The position numbers were made by a program, and so were the translations under genes. 64,000 nt of DNA from CALZIK01 sp046756565. Lineage in GTDB: Bacteria > Acidobacteriota > Thermoanaerobaculia > Multivoradales > JAHEKO01. The notes below the pieces were generated by a model. It was not told the DNA's origin. It ran no database searches and saw only the letters and a program-made list of their open reading frames with translations. The DNA lies in the NCBI GenBank assembly GCA_046756565.1, contig JBHHWO010000001.1, positions 20,829-84,828 of the forward strand. The letters are read 5' to 3'. This document shows, in pieces, positions 1-9,315 of this stretch (positions are counted from its first letter, which is position 1; every line of letters starts with the position of its first letter).

Positions 1-3000
1 TCACGGCGCTGGTGGTGTTGGTGTAGATGTTGGCCGCGGCCCCTCCGGGAACGGTAAGCGAAACCCGGATCGTGCAGGAGCCACCGGCCGCGAGCGAGGC
101 GTCGTCGACCGTGATCATGTCGGTTCCGGTGCCGGACACCGTCGCGCCGCAGTCTTGCGAAAGCACGCTGTCGAAGGTCAGGCCGGTGAGCGCCGCACCC
201 AAATCATCGGTGAAGTCGATGGCGGAGGCCGCTCGAGCCGGGTCGAGATTGGTGAGGGTGAACTCGAGAGTGACCGGGTCACCGGCAGCGACCGGGTCGT
301 CGGTGAACTCCTTGGAGAGCTCGATCAGATTCGAGTCGACCGTCAGGACGTCGGTCGCGGGATCGACGGCAACCGCGCCGCCCTGGCTGGCAGACAGGTT
401 GCTGGTCGTGTTGATGTAGGTGCCGTCGGCCGCTCCCGGAGGCACCAGGACTTCGACCTCGATCGTGCACATCTCTCCGGAGAGGACGCCGCCGCCGACG
501 TAGATCAGGAACGTAGTCCCGCTGAGAGAGCCGCCGCAGTCGTTCACCGACGGCGCACCCGTGGCGGCGAGGCCGGTAAGCGCGGCGCTCAGGTTGTCGG
601 TGAAGAAGGTGATCGTGGCATCCAGGGTCGGATGGACGTTCTCGATCGTGAAGCGCAGGGTCACGGTGTCACCCGCGATCACCGGGTCGCCGAGGAATTC
701 CTTGCTGAACCTGAGGCCGCTGACGTCGAGGTCGTCCTCGGCCGGAAGCGAGGTCGCCGCGAGACCGCCGACCGTCGCGCCGACGTCGCTGGTCGTATTG
801 GTATAGCTGCCCGCGGCCGCGCCGGCGGGCACGTCCAGGGTCACGCTGAAGGTGCAGCTCTCCCCGGGCGAAAGGCTCCCACCCATGAATGTGAGCATCG
901 TGGTGCCCGAAAGCGTTCCGGTGCCGGGATCGCCGCCGGGCCCGTCCGGGTCGCAGGCTTCGGTCAACGGTAGACCGGTCGCCGTCAGACCGGCGAGCAC
1001 CGGGACCAGGTTGTCGGTGAAGCTGATCGCCGTGGCATCGGCGGACTGGTCCGGCGCGTGGCTCAAGGTGAACTCGAGCGTCACCGTGCCGCCGGGCGCC
1101 ACCGGATCGCCGATGAAGGCCTTGGTCAGGCTGGGCGCGGCGATCACCTCGAGCGTGTCGCTCGCGGGATCGCCGGTCCGGGTCGCGCCGTCGACGGTCG
1201 CCGTCGGCTCCTCGGTAGTATTGAGATAGATCCCGGGCGGCAGACTCGCCGGGATCGTCAGAGTGACCTCGAAGGTGCACGAGCTCCCCGCCCCGGGGGC
1301 CGGGTCCAGGGTGCCGCCGGTGAGCGACAGCCCTTGCCGGCCGGTTCCCAGGCTGATCAGGTTCAGGGTCGAGCCGACCCCACAGGGCGGATTCGGAACC
1401 GGCGGCAGCGTCACCGACACCGGGAAAGGCAGGAAGCCGCCGGTCGGCCCACCGCCGACGAGAGTGCCTTCGGTCAGCTCGTCGACGAAGGCAACCAAAG
1501 TCGCTGCCGAGGTCGTGCTGGTGTTGGTGACCGTGAACCGCAGGATGACGTCGTCGCCCGCGTTGACGACCGGGTCCGCCGCCATGGTCGTCGCGTCCCG
1601 GAACTCCTTGGTCAGAATCGGCACCGGTGCGACGAAGAGGTCGTCTTCGGCCATGTTGCCGGTGACCATCATTCCGTCCACGGTGCCGGTGACCGCGCCG
1701 GTGGTGTTGGTGTAGGCGCCCGGAGTCGTGCCGCCGGGCACCGACAGGCTGACCCTGAGGGTGCACGAGCTTTCCGGCGCAACCGTGGCGCCGCTCAGTC
1801 CGATCGTGGTGCCGCCGACACCGGAGACCGAGCCACCGCAGTCGTTCGCCAGCACGCTCGAGAAGGTCAGGCCGGAGAGCGCGGGTACCAGGGTCGTCAA
1901 GTCATCGCTGAACGCCACGCCGGTCGCGGCGAAGAGACGGTCGAAGTTGGTGATCGTGAACTCGAGGGTCACCGAGCTTCCCGGAGGCACCGGATCGTCG
2001 GTGAATTCCTTGGTCAGGTGAAGCGGGTCGGTGGTTACCTCAAGGGTGGCGCTGGCCTTACCGGCGGGAACGAAGTCCGCGAGAAGATCCTCGCTCACGT
2101 TTCCGAGCAGACCGGTGCCGGTGGCTACGACGTCGACCGTGACCGTGCAGGTCGCTCCGGCCGCGAGCGCCGGGAAAATGCCAATGCCATCGGCGTCCAG
2201 GACGATGGTGCTGGTACCCGCAATCGCGGTAAGGCTGGGTGGCAGAACAACCGTGCCGCAATCCGTCGAGGCGTTGGCCGGATCGGCGATCTCCATCCCC
2301 AGCGGGAGATTGTCGGTGAAGTCGAGATTCAGGATGTTGGAGCCATTGGCCGAGTTGTCGATCGTGAAGGTCAGCGTGCTTCTACCACCCAAAGCCACGG
2401 TCGACGGCGCGAAGCTCTTGGAGAAGCCCGGAAGGGTCGTCACAACCATCAGGTCGTCGGTCGCGAGCGTCGGCGTGGCGGTACCGCCGGCGATGCCGTC
2501 GGTCGAAGTCAGCTCGTTGGAGGTGTTGGCGTGAACGCCCGCTGTCGCCGAGGTCACGTCGACGGTCACTTCGCAGCTGCCGAACCCGGCCACGCTGCCG
2601 CCAAAGAAGCTGACGCTCGAGCCTCCGGCGGTCGCCTCGACCGTACCGCCACAGGTCGAAGTGGGATTCGGGAAATCGGCCACTGTGATGGCCGCCGGCA
2701 GATCGTCGCTGAAGGTCAGAAGGCCGGCCGGAATGCCGTCGGGGTTGGTGATCGTGAAGGTCAGGGTCGTCGAGCTCCCCGGCCCGATCGTGTCCGGGTC
2801 GAAGAGCTTGGTGAATCCGAGGTTGGATTCGACCGTGGTCCGGTTGACGAAGGTGCAGGTGATCTCCTCGCCCGCCGACAGGTCGATGTCGTCCGGAAAG
2901 CCTTCCGAGCAAGTCTCCGAGACCAATTCCCAGCCGCTCGGCACGGTCTCGACCACCTCGTAGATCGCTGGGAGAAGGAACCTCATGTAGGGCGGGTCCT

Positions 3001-3538
3001 CGTCGGTGAGACCGAAGGAGTCGACCGGCGCGACCTCGACGATGTTGAGGTCGAAGTCGAAGCTGGTCGGATCTCCTCGAGGCTCGGTGACCTTGTCGAC
3101 GATGATCTTGCCGGCCAACGAGTTTTCGAAGGTACAGGTTACGGTTTCCGCACCGTCGACGACGATGGTGGCGGTTCCGCTCCCGAGCTCCACGGACGAG
3201 TTGCCGTCGTCGCAGTCGATGTCGGTCAGGATCCAGCCGGGGACCGGGGCTTCGGTCACAGTGTAGGTGCCGGCCGGGACGCTGAAGGTCATCATGCTGG
3301 GTAGTGTGATGTCGGCGTCGTCATCCAGATCGAAATCGCCGATCGGAGCGGAGCCGCTGAAGCTGAAATCCTGAGCGTTTGGAGAGGGGATCGCATCCTT
3401 GACGATGACGACGGCGGGGCCCACCACGCCCGCGAAAGCCGCCGGCGTGCCCGCGGCCGCCAGGATCGTCACGAGCAGCAGAGATAGAAGACCCTCGGAG
3501 CGGGAACCGCGGCGTTGAATGCGTCTATCGAAACCCAT
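1..3538 (-). CDS. Secreted DUF11-like repeat surface protein (3' end outside window)
   Basis: The gene reads leftward and is still open at base 1, so at least 1179 residues are present and the C-terminus is missing. The start ATG at 3538 follows a GGGAG-type ribosome site. The N-terminus is a Sec signal peptide (hydrophobic LLSLLLVTILAAAG, cleavage near AFA-GVV). Two prealbumin/SpaA-like beta domains follow (motif GTYTVTEAPVPGW and a second EVVETVPSGWE). Then come at least seven tandem beta-sandwich units of about 140-150 residues, each opening with a variant of LTKEFTDDPVxPGxxVTLEFTITN and closing near GxYTNTT, with a paired-cysteine CGG...SC pattern. These resemble DUF11/DUF7933-type conserved repeats of extracellular stalk proteins. 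I infer a cell-surface or secreted adhesin. It is one of three very large exported proteins here. No sorting signal can be judged because the end is missing. Confidence 0.85.
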   Translation of the reverse strand, partial: MGFDRRIQRRGSRSEGLLSLLLVTILAAAGTPAAFAGVVGPAVVIVKDAIPSPNAQDFSFSGSAPIGDFDLDDDADITLPSMMTFSVPAGTYTVTEAPVPGWILTDIDCDDGNSSVELGSGTATIVVDGAETVTCTFENSLAGKIIVDKVTEPRGDPTSFDFDLNIVEVAPVDSFGLTDEDPPYMRFLLPAIYEVVETVPSGWELVSETCSEGFPDDIDLSAGEEITCTFVNRTTVESNLGFTKLFDPDTIGPGSSTTLTFTITNPDGIPAGLLTFSDDLPAAITVADFPNPTSTCGGTVEATAGGSSVSFFGGSVAGFGSCEVTVDVTSATAGVHANTSNELTSTDGIAGGTATPTLATDDLMVVTTLPGFSKSFAPSTVALGGRSTLTFTIDNSANGSNILNLDFTDNLPLGMEIADPANASTDCGTVVLPPSLTAIAGTSTIVLDADGIGIFPALAAGATCTVTVDVVATGTGLLGNVSEDLLADFVPAGKASATLEVTTDPLHLTKEFTDDPVPPGSSVTLEFTITNFDRLFAATGVAFSDDLTTLVPALSGLTFSSVLANDCGGSVSGVGGTTIGLSGATVAPESSCTLRVSLSVPGGTTPGAYTNTTGAVTGTVDGMMVTGNMAEDDLFVAPVPILTKEFRDATTMAADPVVNAGDDVILRFTVTNTSTTSAATLVAFVDELTEGTLVGGGPTGGFLPFPVSVTLPPVPNPPCGVGSTLNLISLGTGRQGLSLTGGTLDPAPGAGSSCTFEVTLTIPASLPPGIYLNTTEEPTATVDGATRTGDPASDTLEVIAAPSLTKAFIGDPVAPGGTVTLEFTLSHAPDQSADATAISFTDNLVPVLAGLTATGLPLTEACDPDGPGGDPGTGTLSGTTMLTFMGGSLSPGESCTFSVTLDVPAGAAAGSYTNTTSDVGATVGGLAATSLPAEDDLDVSGLRFSKEFLGDPVIAGDTVTLRFTIENVHPTLDATITFFTDNLSAALTGLAATGAPSVNDCGGSLSGTTFLIYVGGGVLSGEMCTIEVEVLVPPGAADGTYINTTSNLSASQGGAVAVDPATDVLTVDSNLIELSKEFTDDPVAAGDPVTLEFTLTNLDPARAASAIDFTDDLGAALTGLTFDSVLSQDCGATVSGTGTDMITVDDASLAAGGSCTIRVSLTVPGGAAANIYTNTTSAV

Positions 3539-3733
3539 GGCTTCTTCTCCCTCGACCGCTGGCGAAACAGAGACTGTCGGCATTTCCCCCAAGACCGCCA
3601 GCTCATTCAAAAAGGTCCCGGTAGTCTAGCGCAGCCAACCGGATCGCATGACACTTCAGAGCGAGATTGCAGCGGAAAGTTTTTCCACACACATAGCCGG
3701 TCTTCGATGAGTTCCAGGTCCGCGCTCTGAACC

Positions 3734-6007
3734 TCAGGGGCTCGCGCTCTGTTCAGGCACGATCTCCACCCTGAAGCCGTTTCCCGTCGTGACCGAGAGC
3801 CCGTTGTGCAAGGCAATCAACTGCCCGGCGCGAAAGATCACCTCCGACGCCACCTCGAACCCGGCTCCGGCCGAAAGCGACTCGCAGGCGTGGAAGACCG
3901 TCGGCGTCTCGACTGTCTGAGGCCCTAGAGCAACATCGCCCTGGCAGGTCTCGAAGACCGCGGTGAGATCGCGGTTGCCGCCGATTGCGAAGTCCAGCAC
4001 CAGATCGAGGCTCACCCGAACCGCGCCCTCCTCCCAGCGCACGAACGCCGAGCCCGGAGCGGTCGTGGCGGCAAGCTCGAGAGCAATGCCGTCGGTGAAG
4101 ATCTCGGCGCAATCACCGGCACAGTCGATACCGGCCGGATCGCTCGTGACCTGGCCCGCACCCGAGCCGGCGAGCGCCACCTCGATCTCGGAGACGGGAA
4201 TCAAGGTCGCCGGCGCCACCGCCGTCGGAGTCAGAGCCATCGGTGAACCCGTCTCGAGCACGCCGAGGGTCAGCTGCAGATCGCCCGGCGCCGCGTTGGC
4301 ATCGAAGGCGAAGTTGTACATGATGCCCCAGTCGAGCTCATTGCCGGCCGGCGCCGAAAAGGTGATACCTCCAGCATTGACGGTGGCCGCCCAATCGTTG
4401 CCGGTGACTCCGTCCTGATCTCCGAACCAGGCGTTCCAGACTGTCGCTCCCGGCGGTAACGGCACCGTGAACGAGTCGATTTGCCGATCGAAATCGAAGT
4501 TCATGAGCGCATACTCGTAGTGGGTCAGGCCGGAGGGCAGCTGGGTCGCGATCACGGCCACCTTGAGCTCGCCTTCGTCCGGGTTGGTGGTGACGGTCAC
4601 GTTAGCCGCGTTCGGCGGCGGCGCGACCGGATCCAACCAGGTGTCGAGCGCCGATCCGTTGGTGAGCGAGACATCGTCGAACGGAAATGTCCATGGACCG
4701 GGTGGATCGGGAGGGGGCGGAGGAACCGGAGGCGTAGGCAGCACGGCCCGGTGCCCCATGCTGTTGAAGATGTCGATGTCCTCCTGCACGACGTACCAGG
4801 CTTCGACGCGATACGAAGCACCCGGTATCGTGAGGTCCGCCACCGGGGCGGTGAGCCGATGCTCGAAACCGTCCGCATGGTCACCGTCGTCGTGACCGCG
4901 CAAATCGTCCGGCGGCGGCCCGTCGAAGTGCGAGCCGGTCTTGTTCCAGGTGGTCGCCCAGTCCGTGCTGGACGCGGTGACCTCCTCGCGCGGCGCGAGA
5001 TACCTGCGGTTGGAGTTGGTTCCCGCTCCGTAGAGATCCGTGCAGTCGTTGAAGAGAACCTGATCCCACTGGCAGTCGCACGGCGGGGTGTTGGCCGAGA
5101 AGAAAGCGTGCTTGACGTCCGAGCGCCCGATCTGCTCGATCCTGCCGTTGAAGGTTCGATAAAGGTGCATGACCAGAAACGGATGTTGCCCGACCACGTT
5201 GAGTGGCGCGGTACCGTCCGGCGCGATCGAGCGAAACCACTTCACGTCGGCCGTCCCGACGTTTTGAAGGCGCACAGCGGGCGCCAGCGCCACCCGCGTC
5301 GCGTCGCAGTGCGCCTCGTCGACCGAGGTCATGCTCTCGAGCAGCACATCCACCGGTCCGCCGTAGTCGGGAACGCACGTCCCCCCCGCCCTGCTGATGC
5401 CTGGGGCCGAAGATCCGTCAATCTCCCGGTTCGTCACGCCCGCCCGAATGTGCGCCTCTCCTAGAGCCAGTCCCTCGAGCTCGGGCCGGCCGAGCCGTTC
5501 GGCAAGCTGCCCGGAGAGCCGCAGATCCATGTTCTGGAACAGGACCTCTTTTCCGTCCGCGCTCTGCTGGATATGCGGATTGTCGAGAACGAAGACCAGA
5601 CTGCCGTCGACGGCCCGCATCTCGAACGCATTCGGCGGCAAGCCGGGATGAAGCTCGAAACCCACGAGTGAGATGCGATCCGGTGCCCAGAAGAGCTCAA
5701 AGCCTCCTTCGTGCGCGAGGCGGCCGGAGAGCGGGCCACGGTAGGAGCTCGAAGGCGAAGCGAGTCCGAGAATCGAAGACTCCGAGATCGTGAACGCCAT
5801 GAAGCCGTCTCGAGTCTCGGGCGTAGCCGTCACCGCCCCAACGGAGATCGCCAGATCCGAGATCAGGTGATCGTTGAACCGAATCCGCGTCGTGCCTCCG
5901 GAGAGCTCGATCGATGGAGCGGCGATGCCCTGAGCCGGCAGACCGACCCCCAAGGCGATCCAGACCACACCAGCCAGGCGGAATTGCCACTGCATGGAGC
6001 CATTCAT
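3734..6007 (-). CDS. Secreted multidomain protein with C-terminal B-repeat-like and coat-hanger-like modules
   Basis: This 757-residue protein has a Sec signal peptide (QFRLAGVVWIALGVGLPAQG, cleaved near IAA). The ATG at 6007 follows AGGA; a second in-frame ATG lies at 5995. The middle part (roughly residues 200-430) carries many Cys, Asp and Trp residues and ends in a proline-rich linker (PVPPPPPDPPGP). A domain near 620-690 has the pattern GxGxVTSDPAGIDCAGDC...F.DG..L.L.A..GSAFVRW, which resembles divergent InlB B-repeat (Bact_2-type) domains. The last 50 residues (FHACESLSAG...VIFRAGQLIALHNGLSV) match the short module often called a 3-coathanger stack. That same module occurs in the giant protein at 41642-51517. 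It is probably extracellular; enzymatic activity is not evident. It starts only 18 nt from the divergent amidohydrolase gene. Confidence 0.75.
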   Translation of the reverse strand: MNGSMQWQFRLAGVVWIALGVGLPAQGIAAPSIELSGGTTRIRFNDHLISDLAISVGAVTATPETRDGFMAFTISESSILGLASPSSSYRGPLSGRLAHEGGFELFWAPDRISLVGFELHPGLPPNAFEMRAVDGSLVFVLDNPHIQQSADGKEVLFQNMDLRLSGQLAERLGRPELEGLALGEAHIRAGVTNREIDGSSAPGISRAGGTCVPDYGGPVDVLLESMTSVDEAHCDATRVALAPAVRLQNVGTADVKWFRSIAPDGTAPLNVVGQHPFLVMHLYRTFNGRIEQIGRSDVKHAFFSANTPPCDCQWDQVLFNDCTDLYGAGTNSNRRYLAPREEVTASSTDWATTWNKTGSHFDGPPPDDLRGHDDGDHADGFEHRLTAPVADLTIPGASYRVEAWYVVQEDIDIFNSMGHRAVLPTPPVPPPPPDPPGPWTFPFDDVSLTNGSALDTWLDPVAPPPNAANVTVTTNPDEGELKVAVIATQLPSGLTHYEYALMNFDFDRQIDSFTVPLPPGATVWNAWFGDQDGVTGNDWAATVNAGGITFSAPAGNELDWGIMYNFAFDANAAPGDLQLTLGVLETGSPMALTPTAVAPATLIPVSEIEVALAGSGAGQVTSDPAGIDCAGDCAEIFTDGIALELAATTAPGSAFVRWEEGAVRVSLDLVLDFAIGGNRDLTAVFETCQGDVALGPQTVETPTVFHACESLSAGAGFEVASEVIFRAGQLIALHNGLSVTTGNGFRVEIVPEQSASP

Positions 6008-6025
6008 ACTAGCGGTTCCTGTGAA

Positions 6026-7489
6026 ATGATTCGCCCCACGATGTTCTTCAGCGTTTCGTGGAGGGCGCTCCGCCGCGGGCGCCTCGGACCGTTGATCTGC
6101 CTCGCCGTCCTCGGCTGCCAGCCGGCTCCCGAAGAAGCTGTCGCACCGGCCGGCCAGGCGAGCGTCGGACTGCTGGTTTCGGGCGGAACGGTGGTCACGA
6201 TGGATGCCGCGGGGACCGTGGTCTCCGACGGCGCCGTAGCGATCGAAGACGGCGAGATCCTGGCGGTCGGCGGCCGCGCCGAGCTGGAATCCGAATACGG
6301 GAGATTCCGTCGCGTGCCAGCCGGCGGCGGCGTCATCCTGCCCGGCCTGATCAACGCGCACACTCACGTACCGATGGTCTTGTTTCGCGGACTAGCCGAC
6401 GATCTCGAGCTCATGGATTGGCTGGAGAATCACATCTTTCCGGCCGAGGCCGAGCACGTCGACGAGGAGTTCGTGCGCGTCGGCACCCGGCTCGCCTGCC
6501 TCGAGATGCTCCTCGGTGGGATCACCACCTTCGTGGACGGCTATTACTTCGAGGATGCGATCGCGGAAGAGGCCGAAGCCTGCGGGATGCGCGCGGTCCT
6601 GGGCTCGACCTTGATCGACTTTCCGGCACCCGACAACAAGACCTGGGACGACGCGGTCGACTACGCGCGAGCTTTCGTCGGGAAGTGGCGCGGACACCCC
6701 ACGATCACAGCGGCCCTGGGGCCTCACTCGCCATACACCGTGTCGGCTGAGCACCTCAAGGAGGCCCATGCTGTGGCGACCGAGCTCGGTGCGCCGCTTC
6801 TGATCCACCTGGCCGAGGATCGCGGTGAGATCGAGCGAGTGACGCGGGCGACCGGCATGACCTCGGTCGACTACCTCGACAGCTTGGGGCTTCTCGACAG
6901 CCGGATGCTCGCGGCGCACATGGTGTGGCCGACTCCGAGCGAGATTCAGCTTCTCGCTGAGCGCGGCGTCAGCGTAGCGCACTGCCCGCAGTCGAACATG
7001 AAAGTCGCCGCCGGCGTGGCGCCGGTACCCGCCATGCTCGCGGCCGGCGTCGCGGTCGGTATCGGAACCGATGGAGCCGCCTCCAACAACGACCTCAATC
7101 TCTGGGAAGAGATCGACAGCGCCGCCAAGCTGGCGAAGGTCACCGCCGCCGACCCGACCGTGGTCAGCGCTCGCGAGGCCATGGCGCTGGCGACGATCGG
7201 CGGCGCGCGCGCCCTCGATATGGAGCACCTGATCGGCTCGCTCGAGACCGGCAAGCGGGCCGATCTGATCGTGGTCTCCGCCGCGGGAGTCCATCAGCAG
7301 CCCCAGCCCACCGGCGAGAACCCCTACTCGCTTCTGACCTACGCGACCAAGGCTTCCGACGTCCAAACCGTGATCATCGAAGGGCGCTTGGTGGTCGAGA
7401 ACCGCGAGGTTCTGACCCTGGATGCAGGCACGGTGTTGGCGGACGCCGCGAGGGTGCGGCGCCGGATGACGGAGGGGCCCCAGGGCTAA
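6026..7489 (+). CDS. Lipoprotein amidohydrolase, TRZ/ATZ (MtaD-like) family
   Basis: The 487-residue product belongs to the metal-dependent amidohydrolase superfamily, close to 5-methylthioadenosine/S-adenosylhomocysteine deaminases and chlorohydrolases. Visible motifs: the N-terminal sub-barrel (GGTVVTMDAAGTVVSDGAV), metal ligands LINAHTHVPM, substrate loop LGPHSPYTVS, LLIHLAED, the HCPQSNMKVAAG segment and the metal-binding aspartate in GIGTDGAASNNDLN. Unusually, it begins with an n-region, hydrophobic stretch and lipobox (LICLAVLGC, Cys at about 31), so it should be an exported lipoprotein rather than cytosolic. The ATG at 6026 is preferred because it gives the full signal peptide; ATG 6041 is an alternative. 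Substrate is unknown (amino-purine or related deamination is the family norm). The glutamine amidotransferase gene follows after 10 nt, so the two are probably co-transcribed. Confidence 0.88.
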   Translation: MIRPTMFFSVSWRALRRGRLGPLICLAVLGCQPAPEEAVAPAGQASVGLLVSGGTVVTMDAAGTVVSDGAVAIEDGEILAVGGRAELESEYGRFRRVPAGGGVILPGLINAHTHVPMVLFRGLADDLELMDWLENHIFPAEAEHVDEEFVRVGTRLACLEMLLGGITTFVDGYYFEDAIAEEAEACGMRAVLGSTLIDFPAPDNKTWDDAVDYARAFVGKWRGHPTITAALGPHSPYTVSAEHLKEAHAVATELGAPLLIHLAEDRGEIERVTRATGMTSVDYLDSLGLLDSRMLAAHMVWPTPSEIQLLAERGVSVAHCPQSNMKVAAGVAPVPAMLAAGVAVGIGTDGAASNNDLNLWEEIDSAAKLAKVTAADPTVVSAREAMALATIGGARALDMEHLIGSLETGKRADLIVVSAAGVHQQPQPTGENPYSLLTYATKASDVQTVIIEGRLVVENREVLTLDAGTVLADAARVRRRMTEGPQG

Positions 7490-7499
7490 GCATCTACCG

Positions 7500-8237
7500 A
7501 TGCCCGCGGTTGACCGCCTTCGCTTGCTCTTGCTTCAGATCCGGGAGCCGGACGATCCTGTGATCGAGGAGGAGCGGGCCTCGTTCGCGGACAAGGCGGG
7601 AATCGCGGTCGAGCAGATTCTGCTTCACAATCTGCTCGACGGTCCACCGACCCATGCCGAGATAGGGGCCTGCGACGGCTTGCTGGTGGGCGGGAGCGGC
7701 GACTACTACGTCTCCAAAGGGCACATGCCCGGCTTCGACGAGCTCATGCGGTTCTTCGTCCAGGTCGCCGAGCGCGGCTACCCGACTTTTGCCTCCTGCT
7801 TCGGCTTCCAGCTCATGGTGAAGGCTCTAGGGGGCCACATCGTCCACGATCCCGCCAACACCGAGCTGGGGACCCTCGAGCTGGCCCTGACCGACGCGGG
7901 CGCCAACGACCCGCTCATGAGAGGACTGCCGGCGCGCTTCAACGCCCAGCTCGGCCACAAGGATCGCGCTGACCGATTGCCCCCCGGATTCCAGAACCTC
8001 GCGACCGGGCCACTATGCCACTACCAAGCCTTTCGAGTCCCGGACAAACCGATCTGGGCGACCCAGTTCCACCCGGAGCTCGACGGTCACACCAATCGAG
8101 GACGGTACCTTCGGTACCTCGAGGGCTACGCTCAGCACCTCACCGAAGAGGAGCAGCAAAAAGCTCTCGAGAACTACCGCGACAGCCCCGAGACCGAACA
8201 CCTGCTCAAGCGCTTCATCGAGCTGGTTTTCAACTGA
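7500..8237 (+). CDS. Class-I glutamine amidotransferase (GATase1) domain protein
   Basis: The 245-residue protein is a stand-alone class-I glutamine amidotransferase-like hydrolase. The nucleophile elbow is YPTFASCFGFQ (Cys100), and the other triad members lie in TQFHPELDG (His191, Glu193). Such free-standing GATase1 proteins resemble the GuaA glutaminase part or gamma-glutamyl hydrolases. They release ammonia from glutamine or cleave gamma-glutamyl bonds; the acceptor here is unknown. There is no signal peptide, so it acts in the cytoplasm although its upstream neighbour appears exported. It lies 10 nt behind the amidohydrolase and 30 nt ahead of the AhpD-like gene, which suggests one transcript. 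The N-terminal LRLLLLQIREPDDP strand suits the start chosen, but no strong Shine-Dalgarno is seen. Confidence 0.88.
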   Translation: MPAVDRLRLLLLQIREPDDPVIEEERASFADKAGIAVEQILLHNLLDGPPTHAEIGACDGLLVGGSGDYYVSKGHMPGFDELMRFFVQVAERGYPTFASCFGFQLMVKALGGHIVHDPANTELGTLELALTDAGANDPLMRGLPARFNAQLGHKDRADRLPPGFQNLATGPLCHYQAFRVPDKPIWATQFHPELDGHTNRGRYLRYLEGYAQHLTEEEQQKALENYRDSPETEHLLKRFIELVFN

Positions 8238-8267
8238 ACCGAGCAGGTTACACAGGAGTACCTCAAA

Positions 8268-8858
8268 ATGGCCCACGTGGAACCCCTTCCCGCCGATGCG
8301 AATCCCGAGCTGGCCGACGCTTTCGAGACCTTCGAGCGGATCCTGGGCTTCGTGCCCAACAGCCTGCTCACCATGCAGCGCTGCCCCGAAATCGTCGAGG
8401 GCTTCGGTGCGCTGACCCGCTCGATCATGCACGACGCCGGTGGAGTCGATCTGGGCTTCCTGCGCCTCGCGGCTCATATCGCGAGCCGGGCGGCGGGCTG
8501 CCGGTATTGCGAGGCCCATTCGCTGGTGGCAGCACAGATCCACGGCGTGAGCAAGGAGAAGGTCGACGCGATCTGGGACTACCGGACTTCGCCGCGCTAC
8601 ACCGAGGCCGAGCGCGCGGCCCTCGATTTCGCCGCCGCGGCCGGCGCCGTGCCCAACGCGGTGGATGACGACATCATGGCCAACCTCAAGGTCCACTGGA
8701 GCGAAGAGCAGATCGTAAGGATCCTGGCAGCGGTGAGCCTCTACGGCTTCCTCAACCGCTGGAACGACTCGATGGCGACGACTCTCGAATCGGCGCCCAA
8801 GGAAGTCGCCGACCGGGCGTTGACGCCGCGCGGTTGGGACGAAGGCAAACACGGATAG
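8268..8858 (+). CDS. AhpD-like / carboxymuconolactone decarboxylase family protein
   Basis: The 196-residue protein carries the AhpD-family thiol motif GCRYCEAHS (Cys78, Cys81, His84) within an all-helical fold, and the family's early FVPNSLLTMQRCPEI segment. Members act as alkyl-hydroperoxide reductase partners or uncharacterised peroxidase-related enzymes that use the CxxC pair for thiol chemistry. It is cytoplasmic (no signal). The ATG at 8268 is preceded by AGGAG at a good distance. It closes the amidohydrolase - amidotransferase - AhpD-like run; a 457-nt gap then separates it from the radical SAM gene. The physiological substrate cannot be deduced. Confidence 0.88.
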   Translation: MAHVEPLPADANPELADAFETFERILGFVPNSLLTMQRCPEIVEGFGALTRSIMHDAGGVDLGFLRLAAHIASRAAGCRYCEAHSLVAAQIHGVSKEKVDAIWDYRTSPRYTEAERAALDFAAAAGAVPNAVDDDIMANLKVHWSEEQIVRILAAVSLYGFLNRWNDSMATTLESAPKEVADRALTPRGWDEGKHG

Positions 8859-9315
8859 CCCGAGGTGAGTTCCGTCTGTTGTCGGCGCATCGGCAGCGAT
8901 CGACAATAGCATTGGCAGCGCGTCCCTCGCTCCGCACTCGGCGGAGTCGATCCGCCTGGGCCTCATTCGTCGCGGCCTCGGACGGCGCGACACGGTCATC
9001 AGAGCATGGCGCCTTCGGCTCGACCCTGCGGGTGGGTGCTCGCCGTGAAAGGCACCTCGGCCCAACGCCGGGCACAGAGGCCCGACGCTACTCCTTCTGA
9101 ATGGATGCCTCGCCTCCGGCCTCGAATCACTCCGCTCCCCGACGGCCTCCGGACGCTGGTGCCGTATCCACTGCAGTTCCGGAGCACGCCAGGTAGCGCA
9201 GCCACCTGTGGGCGGCGCTCGAAGGTACCTCTAGCGTGTAGCGGCCACCAAGAAATGGGGCTCCTGATCCTGCTAAACTTCGGCCTCCCCGCGACTTACC
9301 CGTCCCCGAGGTCCA
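8859..9315. other. Long intergenic region, no gene recognised
   Basis: This 457-nt stretch lies between the AhpD-like gene and the radical SAM gene, both on the plus strand. I see no convincing coding frame, tRNA or strong terminator. The last part (about 9240-9315) should hold the promoter and leader of the radical SAM gene; a weak TAAACT -10-like box sits near 9274. Confidence 0.5.

Noticed and set aside
1058..3304. A 748-codon open frame on the plus strand
   Set aside because: Antisense shadow of the DUF11-like repeat gene; the low-complexity translation has no motif.
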